A stretch of 64,000 nucleotides of DNA from Komarekiella atlantica HA4396-MV6 (GTDB lineage Bacteria; Cyanobacteriota; Cyanobacteriia; Cyanobacteriales; Nostocaceae), in the NCBI GenBank assembly GCA_019359395.1, contig JAHHHK010000027.1, positions 1 to 64,000 on the forward strand, written 5' to 3'. Position 1 is the first letter of the stretch; every line of letters starts with the position of its first letter. The notes under the pieces were generated by a model. The model had not been told where the DNA came from, ran no database searches, and saw only the letters and a list, made by a program, of their open reading frames with translations. Below are positions 33,567 through 43,596 of this stretch, one piece after another. The position numbers and the translations under genes are program-made.

Positions 33567-33878
33567 TTAGTTCTTTTTCACATCACGAGCCATATTGATA
33601 TAATAATCTTCAATTTTGGCATTAGAACGACGGCGGGTAGTTGTCGAAGTTGCAGGAGTATTATCCTGAGGCTTTTCGCTTAGCTGTTTAGCCGAAGTTT
33701 GCTTGATACCCTGCGCGTCATCAGATTCCAAAAAATAACCAGGTTTGGTAAATCCGAATACCCCAGCAAAGAAACCAAGTAAATTTCTAGCGAAATTAGA
33801 AAAGCTGTTAAAAATAACTGAGAAAAAGCCTTCCAGACGAATGAAAGAATTGCGAAGAATTTGAGTTATACGAAGCAT
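33567..33878 (-). CDS. Conserved-type small hypothetical protein, amphipathic N-terminus
   Basis: 103 residues. The N-terminal half (LRITQILRNSFIRLEGFFSV and FSNFARNLLGFFAGVFGFTK) is rich in aromatic and basic residues and could associate with membranes. The C-terminal half is polar, with a Thr/Arg stretch (TSTTTRRRSNAKIEDYYINM). No catalytic motif. Similar proteins occur in filamentous cyanobacteria with no assigned role. Start ATG is about 105 bp from a divergent broken gene. Confidence 0.55.
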   Translation of the reverse strand: MLRITQILRNSFIRLEGFFSVIFNSFSNFARNLLGFFAGVFGFTKPGYFLESDDAQGIKQTSAKQLSEKPQDNTPATSTTTRRRSNAKIEDYYINMARDVKKN

Positions 33879-33982
33879 AGCGACCTCTACAATTACCTAT
33901 TATCTTGATGACCTAATTCCATGATAATATGTAGTACTTTCAATATTCTGTGCCAATAGATTGAAAGCCATAATGTACTCAC

Positions 33983-34510
33983 ATGGATATGTGTCGCAGG
34001 AAACGAAAATTTCAGCAATATTTTTGGCGTTGTGCTTTAATAGGCTTTCTAGCATTAACTGTATGTTGATGGGGTGCGGAGGAAGCACACGCAATGCTAC
34101 GTCAACACCATGATTCCCCTGATGTATTGCGCTACCATTCGCAAGTATCTATCAAAGATGAAAATGGATACGCTTGGCAAGTGCTACTGTTCAAAGAAAA
34201 TTATGAGAGTGCAGTAAAAGACTTAAGGTTGCGCTTGGTTGCTTTTCCTGGTGTAGTTGAAATTGCTCATCCTCAATCATTGCTCATTGAGACAGTAAAG
34301 GGAAAATTACTGACTGCATCAGATGCATACGCTCTAACTGCACCCGCGCCAAATGTGGGCGAATATGAATTAACTAATGTCTTATCTAAATTGCCAACAA
34401 CTGATGCGCTTAAACTCTATGTACCAGTTTCTTTGAGACAGCCATTGGTTCTCAATATACCCAACACTGTAGTAACTGAGTGGCAATGGCTAGTGACAGA
34501 AATTGATTGA
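33983..34510 (+). pseudogene. DUF3122-like secreted protein gene with in-frame stop in the signal peptide
   Basis: From ATG 33983 the frame reads MDMCRRKRKFQQYFWRCALI, GFLALTVC, then TGA (34067-34069), then WGAEEAHA and MLRQHHDSPDVL. Without the stop this is a classic signal peptide with an AHA cleavage site. The mature part (34094-34510, 138 residues: YAWQVLLFKE, LRLVAFPGVVEIAHPQSLLI, APNVGEYELTNVLSKL) resembles the cyanobacterial DUF3122 family. A Shine-Dalgarno-like ggagga lies 11 bases before ATG 34094, so a signal-less cytosolic product could still be made. One base change (TGA from TGG or CGA) would explain the break. Confidence 0.7.
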
Positions 34511-34554
34511 TAAAATCGTCAGTTGAGAGTTGTCAGCTAAATGTTTAATATTAA

Positions 34555-35922
34555 TCACACCTCTACGGATATTTTCACCTTTTGCCGTTGACTAGTTGCA
34601 ACCAACCACTTACCGCCTGAAGGCGCTAAAGTGATGCCTCGACGTGTTGGTTTCACTGGATAATTATCAATTAATGCCAATTTTAACCGTGACAACACGG
34701 TCGCCAATACCAGTTTCATTTCAAACATGGCAAATGCCATACCAATACAGCGACGATTACCACCACCGAAGGGTAAATATTCATACTGTGAATATTGCCG
34801 TTCTAAGAAGCGTTCTGGCTTAAACTGCTTCGGTTCTGGATATAAATCTGGGCGGTGATGAGTTAAATATATACAAGGTGATAGTAATGTCCCTGGTTGA
34901 AATTCATAGCCCATAATTTCAATTGGTGACTTAACAACACGAGGTATGGCAAGCATTATGATTGGATAAATGCGTAGCGTTTCTTGACATACTGCTGTTA
35001 GATAAGGCAAGCGAGAAACTTCATTCCAATCTGGATGCTCACCAACATTATCTAACTCAGCCAGTAGCTTTGTCCGTACTTCTGGCACATGGTGAATCCA
35101 GTATAAAGCCCATGTTAGCCCGGAAGCTGTAGTTTCATGACCAGCGACTAATAGAGTCATCAACTCATCGCGCAACTCTACATCTGTCATCGCTTCACCA
35201 TTGTCGTCACGTGCCGACATCATCAACGAAAGGATATCACTTCGAGATGGATTTGGGTGATCTCTGCGTTCCTGAATCTCTGTGTAAATTAGTTGGTTTA
35301 TTTGCTGCATTTGATGCAAAAATTTTCCCCAAGGACTCCACGTACCCCAATCTACTTGTAGTGCAGGAAAAAACATTAGAGTAGCACGTAAGGGTGAGCC
35401 AGATAAATCAAGCACGGAACTTAAGAGTTCTTGTAACTGTGTAAAACGTTCTCCTTCACGCAGACCAAACACAGCTTGTAGAATTACCTTGAGAGATATT
35501 TCTTGCATGGAGTCACGAACAGAAAAAGCTTCGCCGATTTTCCAACCATTGATGACTTGATTTGTGATATTAGCAATAACTTGGCCATAGGCTTTCATCC
35601 GTTCGCCATGAAAAGGCGGGGTCAACAACCGCCGCTGACGTTGATGAGATGCGCCAGACAGCAATATCAATGAATTATCTCCTAACAAAGGTTGTAAAAG
35701 TTGGCTTGACCCTCTAGCGTCTAACTGCTCTAATTGAGCCGTAAAAATCTGCTGAATAGCTTGGGGATTACTAAATAAGACCATTGGCTTATTGCTAGTC
35801 AGCCATAACGTAAAACAGTCGCCATGCTCTCTTGCAGTTGTTTCCAGTAGTTGTAAAGGGTTAAAAACCCACTGAAGCAATTGTCTAAATTTTGATTTTT
35901 GTGGACTATTTGGGAGTTTCAT
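34555..35922 (-). CDS. Cytochrome P450 (CYP110-like)
   Basis: 455 residues, soluble P450. Visible are the I-helix oxygen-binding motif LLVAGHETTASGLTWALYW (about 246), the K-helix ETLR (about 310), the PERF motif (FKPERFLERQYSQY) and the haem loop FGGGNRRCIGMAFAMFEMKL with the Cys ligand at about 390. The overall look is that of the CYP110 group common in Nostoc-type cyanobacteria, whose members hydroxylate fatty acids, alkanes or terpenoids. No terpene synthase or ferredoxin gene is adjacent, so the substrate is open. The gene is monocistronic. Confidence 0.92.
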   Translation of the reverse strand: MKLPNSPQKSKFRQLLQWVFNPLQLLETTAREHGDCFTLWLTSNKPMVLFSNPQAIQQIFTAQLEQLDARGSSQLLQPLLGDNSLILLSGASHQRQRRLLTPPFHGERMKAYGQVIANITNQVINGWKIGEAFSVRDSMQEISLKVILQAVFGLREGERFTQLQELLSSVLDLSGSPLRATLMFFPALQVDWGTWSPWGKFLHQMQQINQLIYTEIQERRDHPNPSRSDILSLMMSARDDNGEAMTDVELRDELMTLLVAGHETTASGLTWALYWIHHVPEVRTKLLAELDNVGEHPDWNEVSRLPYLTAVCQETLRIYPIIMLAIPRVVKSPIEIMGYEFQPGTLLSPCIYLTHHRPDLYPEPKQFKPERFLERQYSQYEYLPFGGGNRRCIGMAFAMFEMKLVLATVLSRLKLALIDNYPVKPTRRGITLAPSGGKWLVATSQRQKVKISVEV

Positions 35923-36070
35923 AACAAATACTCCAATGCTTGCTATTTCACTAACTTAACAGAGTTAGAAATAAACGTGAAATATTTTTACTAAATCTAT
36001 CTCTAGATATTTTTGATACCAAGCGATCGCAACTAAACTTGCAAAGCAAGCCTTTTTTCTGTTTATTGCT

Positions 36071-37372
36071 ATGCATGTAGATATCTATATTATTGACCTA
36101 TTGGTTATTGGCACACTATTGCTGATAGTTACGTTAGGCTCCGGCTGGATTTCTCGATTACCTCTTTCTTTTGCTATTATCTACCTAGTGGTTGGTATTG
36201 TTTTAGGCCCTTATGGCTTTGGGCTGATTCAATTACGTCGAGATGATGTGTTTAACGCTGAGTTGCTAGAGCGTATAACAGAATTTGTAGTGATTGTTTC
36301 TGTATTTAGCTGCGGCTTAAAAATTGTTCGTCCGTTGAGGTGGAAAGATTGGAATATCACAACGCGACTTATTGGATTGTTGATGCCAATTTCAATTTTT
36401 GCTCTAGCTATTGTGGGTAAATTATTTTTAGGAATGAATTGGGGAGAGGCTATTTTATTAGGAGCAATTCTTGCACCAACTGATCCAGTGTTAGCCTCAG
36501 AAGTTCAACTAACTGATACCAACGACCAAGATGAGTTACGCTTTGGTTTAACTTCTGAAGGGGGATTAAATGATGCTTTAGCTTTTCCATTTGTTTATTT
36601 TGGTATTTATGCATTAAAAGATAATAACTGGAATAACTGGCTGAAACAGTGGATTTTGGTTGATTTAATATGGGCGATCGCAGCTGGAATTGTGATGGGA
36701 ATTGTTGTCGCTAAAGCAGTAGTTTGGCTCGACAAAAAAATGCAAAGACGCCGCAAAGCCGATGAGTTGATGGAAGATTTTGTCGCTATTAGCACAATTT
36801 TATTAACCTATTCTCTAACAGAAATAGTTAATGGTTATGGTTTCTTGGCAGTATTTGTTGCTGGGTTAGTTGTCCAACGCAGTTATAGAAATCCTGAAAA
36901 ATCACTAGCTCAACTAGGATTTGTTGAGCGGATTGAAAAATTGTTAGAAGTTGGAACCATTTTATTACTGGGATCAATATTGTTATTCAAGCCAATGCTC
37001 AATTATGCTGCTCAATCCTTGTTAGTAATTATTCTCTTATTCTTGGTAATCCGGCCTGTAGGAGCCTGGCTTAGCACAATCGGTATACGTCATTTCAACT
37101 CTCGCCGCCGTAAGTTACATCCAGCAACTCGTTGGTTATTCGGTTGGTTTGGTATTCGCGGTGTAGGCTCTTTATATTATCTTGCCTATGCGTTTGGTAA
37201 TGGCTTAAAAGGCGAAGCTGCGGAACAAATCGCCTGGATTACTTATGCCACTATTATAGTTTCTGTAGTCATACATGGAATAAGTTCAACGCCATTAATG
37301 ACTTGGTATGAACACAAGATTGCTAGCCAAACTAATGCTAATCCACCTGCTACAATTGATGAAGATCAATAA
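36071..37372 (+). CDS. CPA1-family Na+/H+ antiporter
   Basis: 433 residues with about 12 hydrophobic segments. CPA1/NhaP hallmarks: LGAILAPTDPVLASEVQLTD (about 137, the unwound helix region), SEGGLNDALAFPFVYFGIY (about 165, the ND ion-binding pair) and FGWFGIRGVGSLYYLAYAFG near the C-terminus. No long cytosolic regulatory tail is present. It exchanges Na+ or K+ for protons across the plasma membrane. Start ATG 36071 follows ttattgct without an obvious ribosome site. Monocistronic. Confidence 0.9.
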   Translation: MHVDIYIIDLLVIGTLLLIVTLGSGWISRLPLSFAIIYLVVGIVLGPYGFGLIQLRRDDVFNAELLERITEFVVIVSVFSCGLKIVRPLRWKDWNITTRLIGLLMPISIFALAIVGKLFLGMNWGEAILLGAILAPTDPVLASEVQLTDTNDQDELRFGLTSEGGLNDALAFPFVYFGIYALKDNNWNNWLKQWILVDLIWAIAAGIVMGIVVAKAVVWLDKKMQRRRKADELMEDFVAISTILLTYSLTEIVNGYGFLAVFVAGLVVQRSYRNPEKSLAQLGFVERIEKLLEVGTILLLGSILLFKPMLNYAAQSLLVIILLFLVIRPVGAWLSTIGIRHFNSRRRKLHPATRWLFGWFGIRGVGSLYYLAYAFGNGLKGEAAEQIAWITYATIIVSVVIHGISSTPLMTWYEHKIASQTNANPPATIDEDQ

Positions 37373-37412
37373 GTCATGATCAATCATTCTTTAATTACGA
37401 ATTACATTTAAT

Positions 37413-37441
37413 GTAGAGACGTAGCATTGCTACGTCTCTAC
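37413..37441. repeat. Dispersed hairpin repeat (gtagagacgtagca family)
   Basis: A perfect 29-bp palindrome-like hairpin with the same arms as 10274-10302. It lies 40 bp after the antiporter gene, where it may serve as a terminator; the remaining 270 bp to the next gene show nothing coding. Confidence 0.75.
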
Positions 37442-37709
37442 TACAGTACGTAGAATTTTTGATATGTCGTTGATTTTCATAATTCACATCAGGCGTGAAT
37501 TGTCAATTAATAATTAGGCATAAGTACGACGACATGGGGTATGCTTTGTTGGAAGCGATGCACGTTAAAACAAAGACAAGTAGCACATATAACATAAATA
37601 ACTAAATTTAAATTTGATTTAAATCTATAGCTTTGATGAAATTTTTAAGAATTTACTTTAGTCGCTACAGGAAATCGGATAATTTTTCGTTAAGCTGTAA
37701 GCGCTATGA

Positions 37710-38561
37710 TTGAAGATTATCGAATACATTATGCACTCGTTGTTATCTGGGCCGTTGAGTACACAGAGATTAACGGTTAAGATTGCAGGGTTGCCTGCAT
37801 CATTACAAGGTAAAAAGCTGGTGCAGATGTCAGATTTTCATTATGATGGTTTGCGACTGTCAGAAGAAATGTTAGAAAATGCGATCGCAGTTAGCAACCA
37901 AGTAAAACCAGATTTAGTCTTATTAACTGGTGACTACATAACCACAAGCCCCACACCAATTCATCAACTAGTACTACGACTCAAACATCTGCACAGTCGC
38001 GCTGGTATTTATGCCATACTGGGCAACCATGATATATATTACACACACTCAAAAGCGGAAGTTACAGCAGCTTTGACTAACATTGGGGTTAACGTTCTTT
38101 GGAATAAAATTGCCTATCCACTCGGAACAGAATTGCCACTGATAGGATTAGCAGACCGTTACTCAAAGGAATTTAATCCTGCATCAGTAATGAATCAGCT
38201 AGACCCCGCTATACCTCGTATTGTTTTATCCCATAACCCGGATACTGCTGAGATATTGCAAGCATGGCGAGTCGATTTACAATTATCTGGTCATACTCAC
38301 GGTGGCCAAATCGTGATTCCTGGAATCGGCCCTGTGGTGGTTGTTTATAAAAAGATAGTGGGAAAAATACCCTTAAAAATACGGCGTCGCATCCCATTTT
38401 TACGAAGAAATTTTTCTGTTGTCCGCCATTGGGAATGGTCACAGGGCTTACATCAGCTAGGAAAAAATCAATTATATGTCAATCGTGGCTTGGGAACTTA
38501 TCTCCCCGGTCGTTTATTTTGTCGCCCAGAAATTACTGTAATTACGCTACAAAGTGAGTAA
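37710..38561 (+). CDS. YkuE-like metallophosphoesterase, tandem copy 1
   Basis: 283 residues from a TTG start, chosen because it aligns exactly with the ATG of the paralogue downstream (KIIEYIMHSLLSG versus RSVSYYMHWLFTG) and the upstream DNA is also similar (aagctgtaa.cgct). The dinuclear metal site of calcineurin-like phosphoesterases is complete: SDFHYD, LLTGDYI, LGNHDIYY, LSHNPD and SGHTHGGQ. YkuE-type members act on phospholipid or nucleotide-lipid phosphates at the membrane; the substrate is unknown here. There is no clear signal peptide. Confidence 0.87.
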   Translation: MKIIEYIMHSLLSGPLSTQRLTVKIAGLPASLQGKKLVQMSDFHYDGLRLSEEMLENAIAVSNQVKPDLVLLTGDYITTSPTPIHQLVLRLKHLHSRAGIYAILGNHDIYYTHSKAEVTAALTNIGVNVLWNKIAYPLGTELPLIGLADRYSKEFNPASVMNQLDPAIPRIVLSHNPDTAEILQAWRVDLQLSGHTHGGQIVIPGIGPVVVVYKKIVGKIPLKIRRRIPFLRRNFSVVRHWEWSQGLHQLGKNQLYVNRGLGTYLPGRLFCRPEITVITLQSE

Positions 38562-38770
38562 TACTAATTCGTAATTAAAATACAAAAAGGCTGGAGACAA
38601 GCAATTTACAATACCTTCGCAAGTTACTAAAACAATGCATCCTTTGTCAATTTGGTATAATTTGGTATCAGAATTTCAACCAATACATTTATTTCATTTG
38701 GATTCTATGACAGAAATTGTTGCAGTTGCTCAAGATACATTTTAATTTTTGGTAAGCTGTAAACGCTGGT

Positions 38771-39625
38771 ATGAGGAGTGTCAGTTACTATATGCACTGG
38801 TTGTTTACAGGACATTTAAGAGTCGATAAAATAACGGTTAAGATTGCAGAACTTCCAGCATCTTTACAAGGCACAAAGCTGGTGCAGTTGTCAGATTTTC
38901 ACTACGATGGTTTGCGGCTGTCGGAAGATATGTTAGAAAAAGCGATCGCACTTACTAACGAAGTTGAACCGGATTTAATTCTATTAACTGGTGATTACGT
39001 AACTGACGATCCCACGCCAATTCACCAACTAGTTCTTCGACTCAAACATCTGCAAAGTCGTTATGGTATCTATGCCGTACTGGGCAACCATGATATACAT
39101 TACAGCCACTCCCAAGCAGAAGTTACAGCAGCATTGACTAATATTGGGATTCATGTGCTTTGGAATGAAATCGCTTATCCCCTAGGGAAAAAATTACCGC
39201 TAGTAGGACTAGCTGATTATTGGTCAAAGGAATTTCGTCCTGCAACAATCATGAATCAATTAGAACCCAATATACCCCGCATAGTTTTATCTCACAATCC
39301 AGATACAGCCAAGATATTGCAACAATGGCGCGTAGATTTGCAATTATCTGGTCATACCCACGGTGGTCATATTGTGATTCCAGGCATTGGCCCTCTAGTA
39401 GTCTATTATAAAAAACTGCTGAAACAAATTCCTAAAAAACTGCGATGTTGGGTGACATTTTTATTAGGAGACTGCTCTAAAGTAGTGCGATATTGGGAGT
39501 GGGCACAGGGATTTCATCAAGTAGAAAAAAATCAATTATATGTCAATCGCGGTTTAGGAACTTATCGCCCAGGACGCCTATTTTGTCCACCAGAAGTTAC
39601 TGTAATTACGTTAGTTAATTATTAA
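38771..39625 (+). CDS. YkuE-like metallophosphoesterase, tandem copy 2
   Basis: 284 residues, highly similar along its whole length to the preceding gene and clearly a tandem duplicate. All metal motifs are retained (SDFHYD, TGDYV, GNHDIHY, SHNPD, GHTHGGH). Differences cluster in the 220-255 region (LKQIPKKLRCWVTFLLGDCS), which may define specificity. The start here is ATG. Separated by 209 bp from copy 1, so each probably has its own promoter. Confidence 0.87.
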   Translation: MRSVSYYMHWLFTGHLRVDKITVKIAELPASLQGTKLVQLSDFHYDGLRLSEDMLEKAIALTNEVEPDLILLTGDYVTDDPTPIHQLVLRLKHLQSRYGIYAVLGNHDIHYSHSQAEVTAALTNIGIHVLWNEIAYPLGKKLPLVGLADYWSKEFRPATIMNQLEPNIPRIVLSHNPDTAKILQQWRVDLQLSGHTHGGHIVIPGIGPLVVYYKKLLKQIPKKLRCWVTFLLGDCSKVVRYWEWAQGFHQVEKNQLYVNRGLGTYRPGRLFCPPEVTVITLVNY

Positions 39626-39754
39626 CCAAAATAATTGTCAATTTGTAGCGACCCTCGTTCCTCTCTACGAGACCGGAGGCGAACGCTATCATACATATTT
39701 TCCTTGTTTTTCCGCAGTAAAGACAAGGAAAATATGCAATCGTCGCCGCCCGCC

Positions 39755-39927
39755 TTATCAGTAAACGGTAAACAGTTATCAGTCAACATAATTAGGTTTA
39801 AGTTCCCTACTATATCGGTGATCACTTCCAGCTGAAAACTAATAACTAAAAGTCGATTAGTAGCAGGCGCTATCTGGCGGGTTTAAATCCCCCACCATAC
39901 GCCTTAATAACTGTTTACTGTTTACTG
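39755..39927. mobile_element. MITE family 1, copy F
   Basis: Starts ttatcagtaaacggtaaaca and ends actgtttactgtttactgat, abutting the gcvP stop codon. Contains the aactaataact...gattagtagcaggcgctatc and gggtttaaatccccc core. About 130 bp before it are fragments of a gtagcgaccctcgttcctct-type repeat. Confidence 0.75.
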
Positions 39928-39929
39928 AT

Positions 39930-42860
39930 TTAATAAGCGTCCATTGGCAGACAAGAACAAACAAAATTTCTATCGCCAAAAGCTGAGTCAATGCGACCGA
40001 CAGCCGGCCAGAATTTATGTTCACGAGTCCAAGGCGCAGGGTAGGCAGCTTGTTCACGAGAATAGGGATGATGCCATTCTCCAGCAATAAGGCTTTCAGC
40101 AGTATGGGGTGCATTCTTCAAGAGATTATCTTGAACATCTACCTTGCCTGATTCAATTTCAGCGATTTCGGCTCGGATAGCAATCATAGCATCACAAAAA
40201 CGATCCAACTCTTGCTTAGATTCGCTTTCTGTAGGTTCTACCATGATTGTACCCGCCACAGGCCAGGAGACAGTCGGCGCATGGAAACCGTAATCCATGA
40301 GACGCTTGGCAACATCATCGATTTCGATGCTCGCAGATTTTTTGAGCGATCGCAAATCCAAAATGCACTCATGGGCAACTAAAGCATTTTTCCCTTTATA
40401 TAGAACGGGGTAGTACAGTTCAAGTCTCTTAGCAATGTAATTAGCATTGAGAATTGCCACTTTAGTTGCTTGCGTCAAGCCAACTGCACCCATCATGACA
40501 ATGTACATCCAAGAAATTACCAAGATGCTGGCACTACCCCAAGGCGCAGCAGCAACAGCACCAATATGTTGGGTATTGGGAATTTCCTTCTTCCTAGTCC
40601 CCAGTCCCCAGTCCCCAGCCCCTAATACGGGGTGTCCGGGGAGGAAAGGCACAAGATGGGAGGCGACGCCAATGGGCCCCATGCCAGGGCCACCGCCACC
40701 ATGAGGGATACAGAAGGTTTTGTGTAGGTTCAAGTGACAGACATCCGCGCCAATATCTCCAGGACGGCAAATTCCCACTTGGGCATTCATATTCGCCCCA
40801 TCCATGTAAACTTGTCCACCGTGGGCATGAACAACAGCACAGATTTCTTGAATTTGCTCCTCGAAAACACCGTGAGTTGAGGGATATGTCACCATCAAGG
40901 CAGCGAGTTCGTTGCTATGTTTTTCTGCCTTAGCTTTTAGGTCATTAAGGTCAATGTTACCTTCTAAATCACAGGCAACCGCCACCACCTTCATGCCGCA
41001 CATCACCGCACTTGCTGGGTTTGTGCCGTGTGCCGACTGGGGAATTAAACAGACGTTGCGGTGTGCTTCACCACGACTTTCATGATATTGGTGAATCACT
41101 AAAAGCCCTGTGTATTCGCCCTGAGAACCGGCATTTGGTTGCAGAGAAATTCCGGCAAACCCGGTAATTTCGGCTAACCATGCCTCAAGTTGCTGAAACA
41201 GAATTTGATAACCCCGCGTTTGGGACAGGGGAGCAAATGGATGAATCTTGCCAAATTCCTCCCAAGTCACTGGGATCATTTCAGATGTGGCATTTAACTT
41301 CATCGTGCATGATCCTAAAGGAATCATCGATGTAGTTAAGGATAAGTCCTTAGTTTCTAGTTTGTGCAGATAACGCAACAACTCAGTTTCGGAGTGATAG
41401 CGGTTAAAGACGGGGTGAGTTAGGTAACTGCTTTGACGGGAAAAAGAAAAAGGGGAGTAAGTTAACTCTTCTATCGTGAAAGGTAAATCGTCTGTTCCCG
41501 CAAAAATTTGCCAAAGGTCAATTAAGTCTTCTGATGTAGTAGTTTCGTCTAGTGAGATGCCAACAGTAGTTGTGTCGAAAATCCGTAGGTTAATATTACG
41601 TGCTTGACAAGCTTCAAGAATTGCTTCTAAATTATGTGTTCCCAACTCCACTCGCAGCGTGTCAAAGAAATTCTGGGAACTTATCTCATAACCCAGGCGC
41701 TTCAATCCTTCTGCCAAAATTAAAGTTAACTGGTGGATTTTATCAGCAATTTTCTTCAATCCATCTGGGCCATGATAGACAGCGTACATACTTGCCATGA
41801 CCGCCAGCAGCACTTGTGCTGTACAGATATTACTGGTAGCTTTATCACGGCGAATGTGCTGTTCGCGGGTTTGCAAGGCGAGACGCAATGCAGGCTTACC
41901 GAAGGCATCCTTTGATACACCCACGATTCTCCCTGGAACCTGCCGCTTATATTCTTCTTTTGTGGCGAAGTATGCCGCGTGGGGCCCTCCAAACCCTAAC
42001 GGAATACCGAAGCGCTGGGTGCTACCTACAGCAATATCAGCGCCAAATTCACCGGGGGGTGTTAGCAAAGTGAGACTTAAGGGATCTGCTGCTACCGTCA
42101 CCAATGCACCCTTAGCATGGGCTTTTTCTATAAAAGCGCGGTAGTCGTAAATTGTGCCGTCACTTGCAGGGTATTGCAAGACTGCACCGAAAATTGGTTG
42201 ATCAAAATCAAATGTCTGATGGTCATCAACAATTATGTTAATCCCCAAGGGTTTAGCCCGTGTTTGCAACACGTCGATGGTTTGGGGATGGCAATCATGA
42301 GAAACAAAATAGGCATTTGCCTTATTTTTGCAAACGCCGTAACTTAAGCTCATTGCTTCCGCGGCTGCTGTGGCTTCATCGAGTAATGAAGCATTGGCAA
42401 TTTCCAAACCTGTGAGGTCGATAATCATTGTTTGGAAATTTAGCAGCGCTTCTAGTCGCCCTTGGGCAATTTCTGGCTGATAAGGAGTGTAGGCAGTATA
42501 CCAACCAGGGTTTTCTAGAATATTACGCCCAATTACGGCTGGGGTAATACTGTCGTAATATCCCATACCAATGAATGAGCGGCAAACCTGATTTTTAGCA
42601 GCAATTTGTTTTAACTTTGCTAGTGCTGGGTATTCACTTTGTGCTTCTGGTAACTGTAACGTTTTATTCAGCCGAATCGCTTGCGGCACTGTTTGGTGAA
42701 TCAGGGCATCCAAGCTGGAAAAACCCAACACCTCAAGCATTTGCTGAATGTCATCGGAGTTAGGCCCAATGTGCCTTTGCGTAAAATCACTAAACTTTTG
42801 ACCTTTTTCGTCTAGCACTTGGCGATCACTAGACTTAGGAATAGAGGCGTAAGATACCAC
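39930..42860 (-). CDS. gcvP: Glycine dehydrogenase (decarboxylating), P-protein of the glycine cleavage system
   Basis: 976 residues, single-chain P-protein. It decarboxylates glycine and transfers the aminomethyl group to the lipoyl arm of GcvH. Visible: N-terminal [39 protein letters not shown], and the PLP lysine in [20 protein letters not shown]. Compared with the usual sequence after FLPGHPV, there is an extra stretch [18 protein letters not shown] before [14 protein letters not shown], encoded by ccccagt repeats (about 40569-40628). The frame is kept. gcvH lies about 220 bp upstream. In cyanobacteria the system recycles photorespiratory glycine. Confidence 0.95.
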   Translation of the reverse strand: MVSYASIPKSSDRQVLDEKGQKFSDFTQRHIGPNSDDIQQMLEVLGFSSLDALIHQTVPQAIRLNKTLQLPEAQSEYPALAKLKQIAAKNQVCRSFIGMGYYDSITPAVIGRNILENPGWYTAYTPYQPEIAQGRLEALLNFQTMIIDLTGLEIANASLLDEATAAAEAMSLSYGVCKNKANAYFVSHDCHPQTIDVLQTRAKPLGINIIVDDHQTFDFDQPIFGAVLQYPASDGTIYDYRAFIEKAHAKGALVTVAADPLSLTLLTPPGEFGADIAVGSTQRFGIPLGFGGPHAAYFATKEEYKRQVPGRIVGVSKDAFGKPALRLALQTREQHIRRDKATSNICTAQVLLAVMASMYAVYHGPDGLKKIADKIHQLTLILAEGLKRLGYEISSQNFFDTLRVELGTHNLEAILEACQARNINLRIFDTTTVGISLDETTTSEDLIDLWQIFAGTDDLPFTIEELTYSPFSFSRQSSYLTHPVFNRYHSETELLRYLHKLETKDLSLTTSMIPLGSCTMKLNATSEMIPVTWEEFGKIHPFAPLSQTRGYQILFQQLEAWLAEITGFAGISLQPNAGSQGEYTGLLVIHQYHESRGEAHRNVCLIPQSAHGTNPASAVMCGMKVVAVACDLEGNIDLNDLKAKAEKHSNELAALMVTYPSTHGVFEEQIQEICAVVHAHGGQVYMDGANMNAQVGICRPGDIGADVCHLNLHKTFCIPHGGGGPGMGPIGVASHLVPFLPGHPVLGAGDWGLGTRKKEIPNTQHIGAVAAAPWGSASILVISWMYIVMMGAVGLTQATKVAILNANYIAKRLELYYPVLYKGKNALVAHECILDLRSLKKSASIEIDDVAKRLMDYGFHAPTVSWPVAGTIMVEPTESESKQELDRFCDAMIAIRAEIAEIESGKVDVQDNLLKNAPHTAESLIAGEWHHPYSREQAAYPAPWTREHKFWPAVGRIDSAFGDRNFVCSCLPMDAY
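40569..40628. repeat. Short C-rich tandem repeat inserted in frame in gcvP
   Basis: Units of ccccagt (tagtccccagtccccagtcc) with flanking gggaatttccttctt lie inside the gcvP coding sequence. They encode the non-conserved segment [10 protein letters not shown]. The same unit type makes up the tract at 42900-42970. Confidence 0.7.
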
Positions 42861-42899
42861 AAATTCAACTCCAGACGCAACTATTTCATATTTTGCAAC

Positions 42900-43079
42900 A
42901 AAAACTAGGGATTGGGGACTGGGGATTGGGGACTGGGGATTGGGGATTGGGGATTGGGGATTGGGGACTAGGAAGATATTAGATAGGTGAACAAGAGTAA
43001 TTGTTCAGTTACTTCCCCAACTCCCCCTGCCCTCCGCCCCTCTGCCCCCTACCCCTCTCTCTGCCCCTCTGCCTCTTCC
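42900..43079. repeat. STRR tract between gcvH and gcvP
   Basis: About nine 7- to 8-base units of ggggatt/ggggact at 42908-42968, followed by ccctctgcccc-type units to 43079. Both are typical cyanobacterial simple repeats. The tract fills most of the 219-bp gap between two genes of one operon, so it will be transcribed. Confidence 0.8.
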
Positions 43080-43472
43080 CTACTCCCCTTCTACCTGGGC
43101 GCGATACTCATCTGCTGTCAAGGCATCCTCAACTTCACCAGGGTCATTGACGCGCACTTTCAAGAACCACCCTTCGGCGTAGGGGTCATCTGCCACTTGT
43201 TCGGGAGATTCAATCAAGGTTTCATTGCGTTCTATAACTGTGCCAGTTACGGGTGAACTCAGGCTTTCAACGGCTTTCACTGATTCAATTGAGCCAAAGG
43301 TTTCTCCCTTAGTTAGAGCGTCACCAATTTCTGGCAGTTCTAAAAACACGACGTCGCCCAATTGGTCTACAGCAAAATCGGTAATGCCAATGGTGGCAAT
43401 CTCACCATCTATCCTGACATATTCATGAGTATCCAGGTATCTTAAATCCTGAGGATATTCAAAAGACGACAT
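43080..43472 (-). CDS. gcvH: Glycine cleavage system H-protein
   Basis: 130 residues, normal length. The lipoylation site is [18 protein letters not shown] with Lys at about 70. The N-terminal [20 protein letters not shown] and C-terminal [12 protein letters not shown] blocks are typical. It shuttles the aminomethyl intermediate between GcvP and GcvT. It lies between gcvT and gcvP on the same strand, 124 bp from gcvT. Confidence 0.95.
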   Translation of the reverse strand: MSSFEYPQDLRYLDTHEYVRIDGEIATIGITDFAVDQLGDVVFLELPEIGDALTKGETFGSIESVKAVESLSSPVTGTVIERNETLIESPEQVADDPYAEGWFLKVRVNDPGEVEDALTADEYRAQVEGE

Positions 43473-43596
43473 ATTATTTCCTCTCTCGTATCAAAAAACT
43501 TATCACCCCAACAGTAATTGTGGTCATATTTGGTAATTAACCATACTGTAGATTGAGTAACTCACAACACATTATCCTCAAAAACTTCGATGGTTA

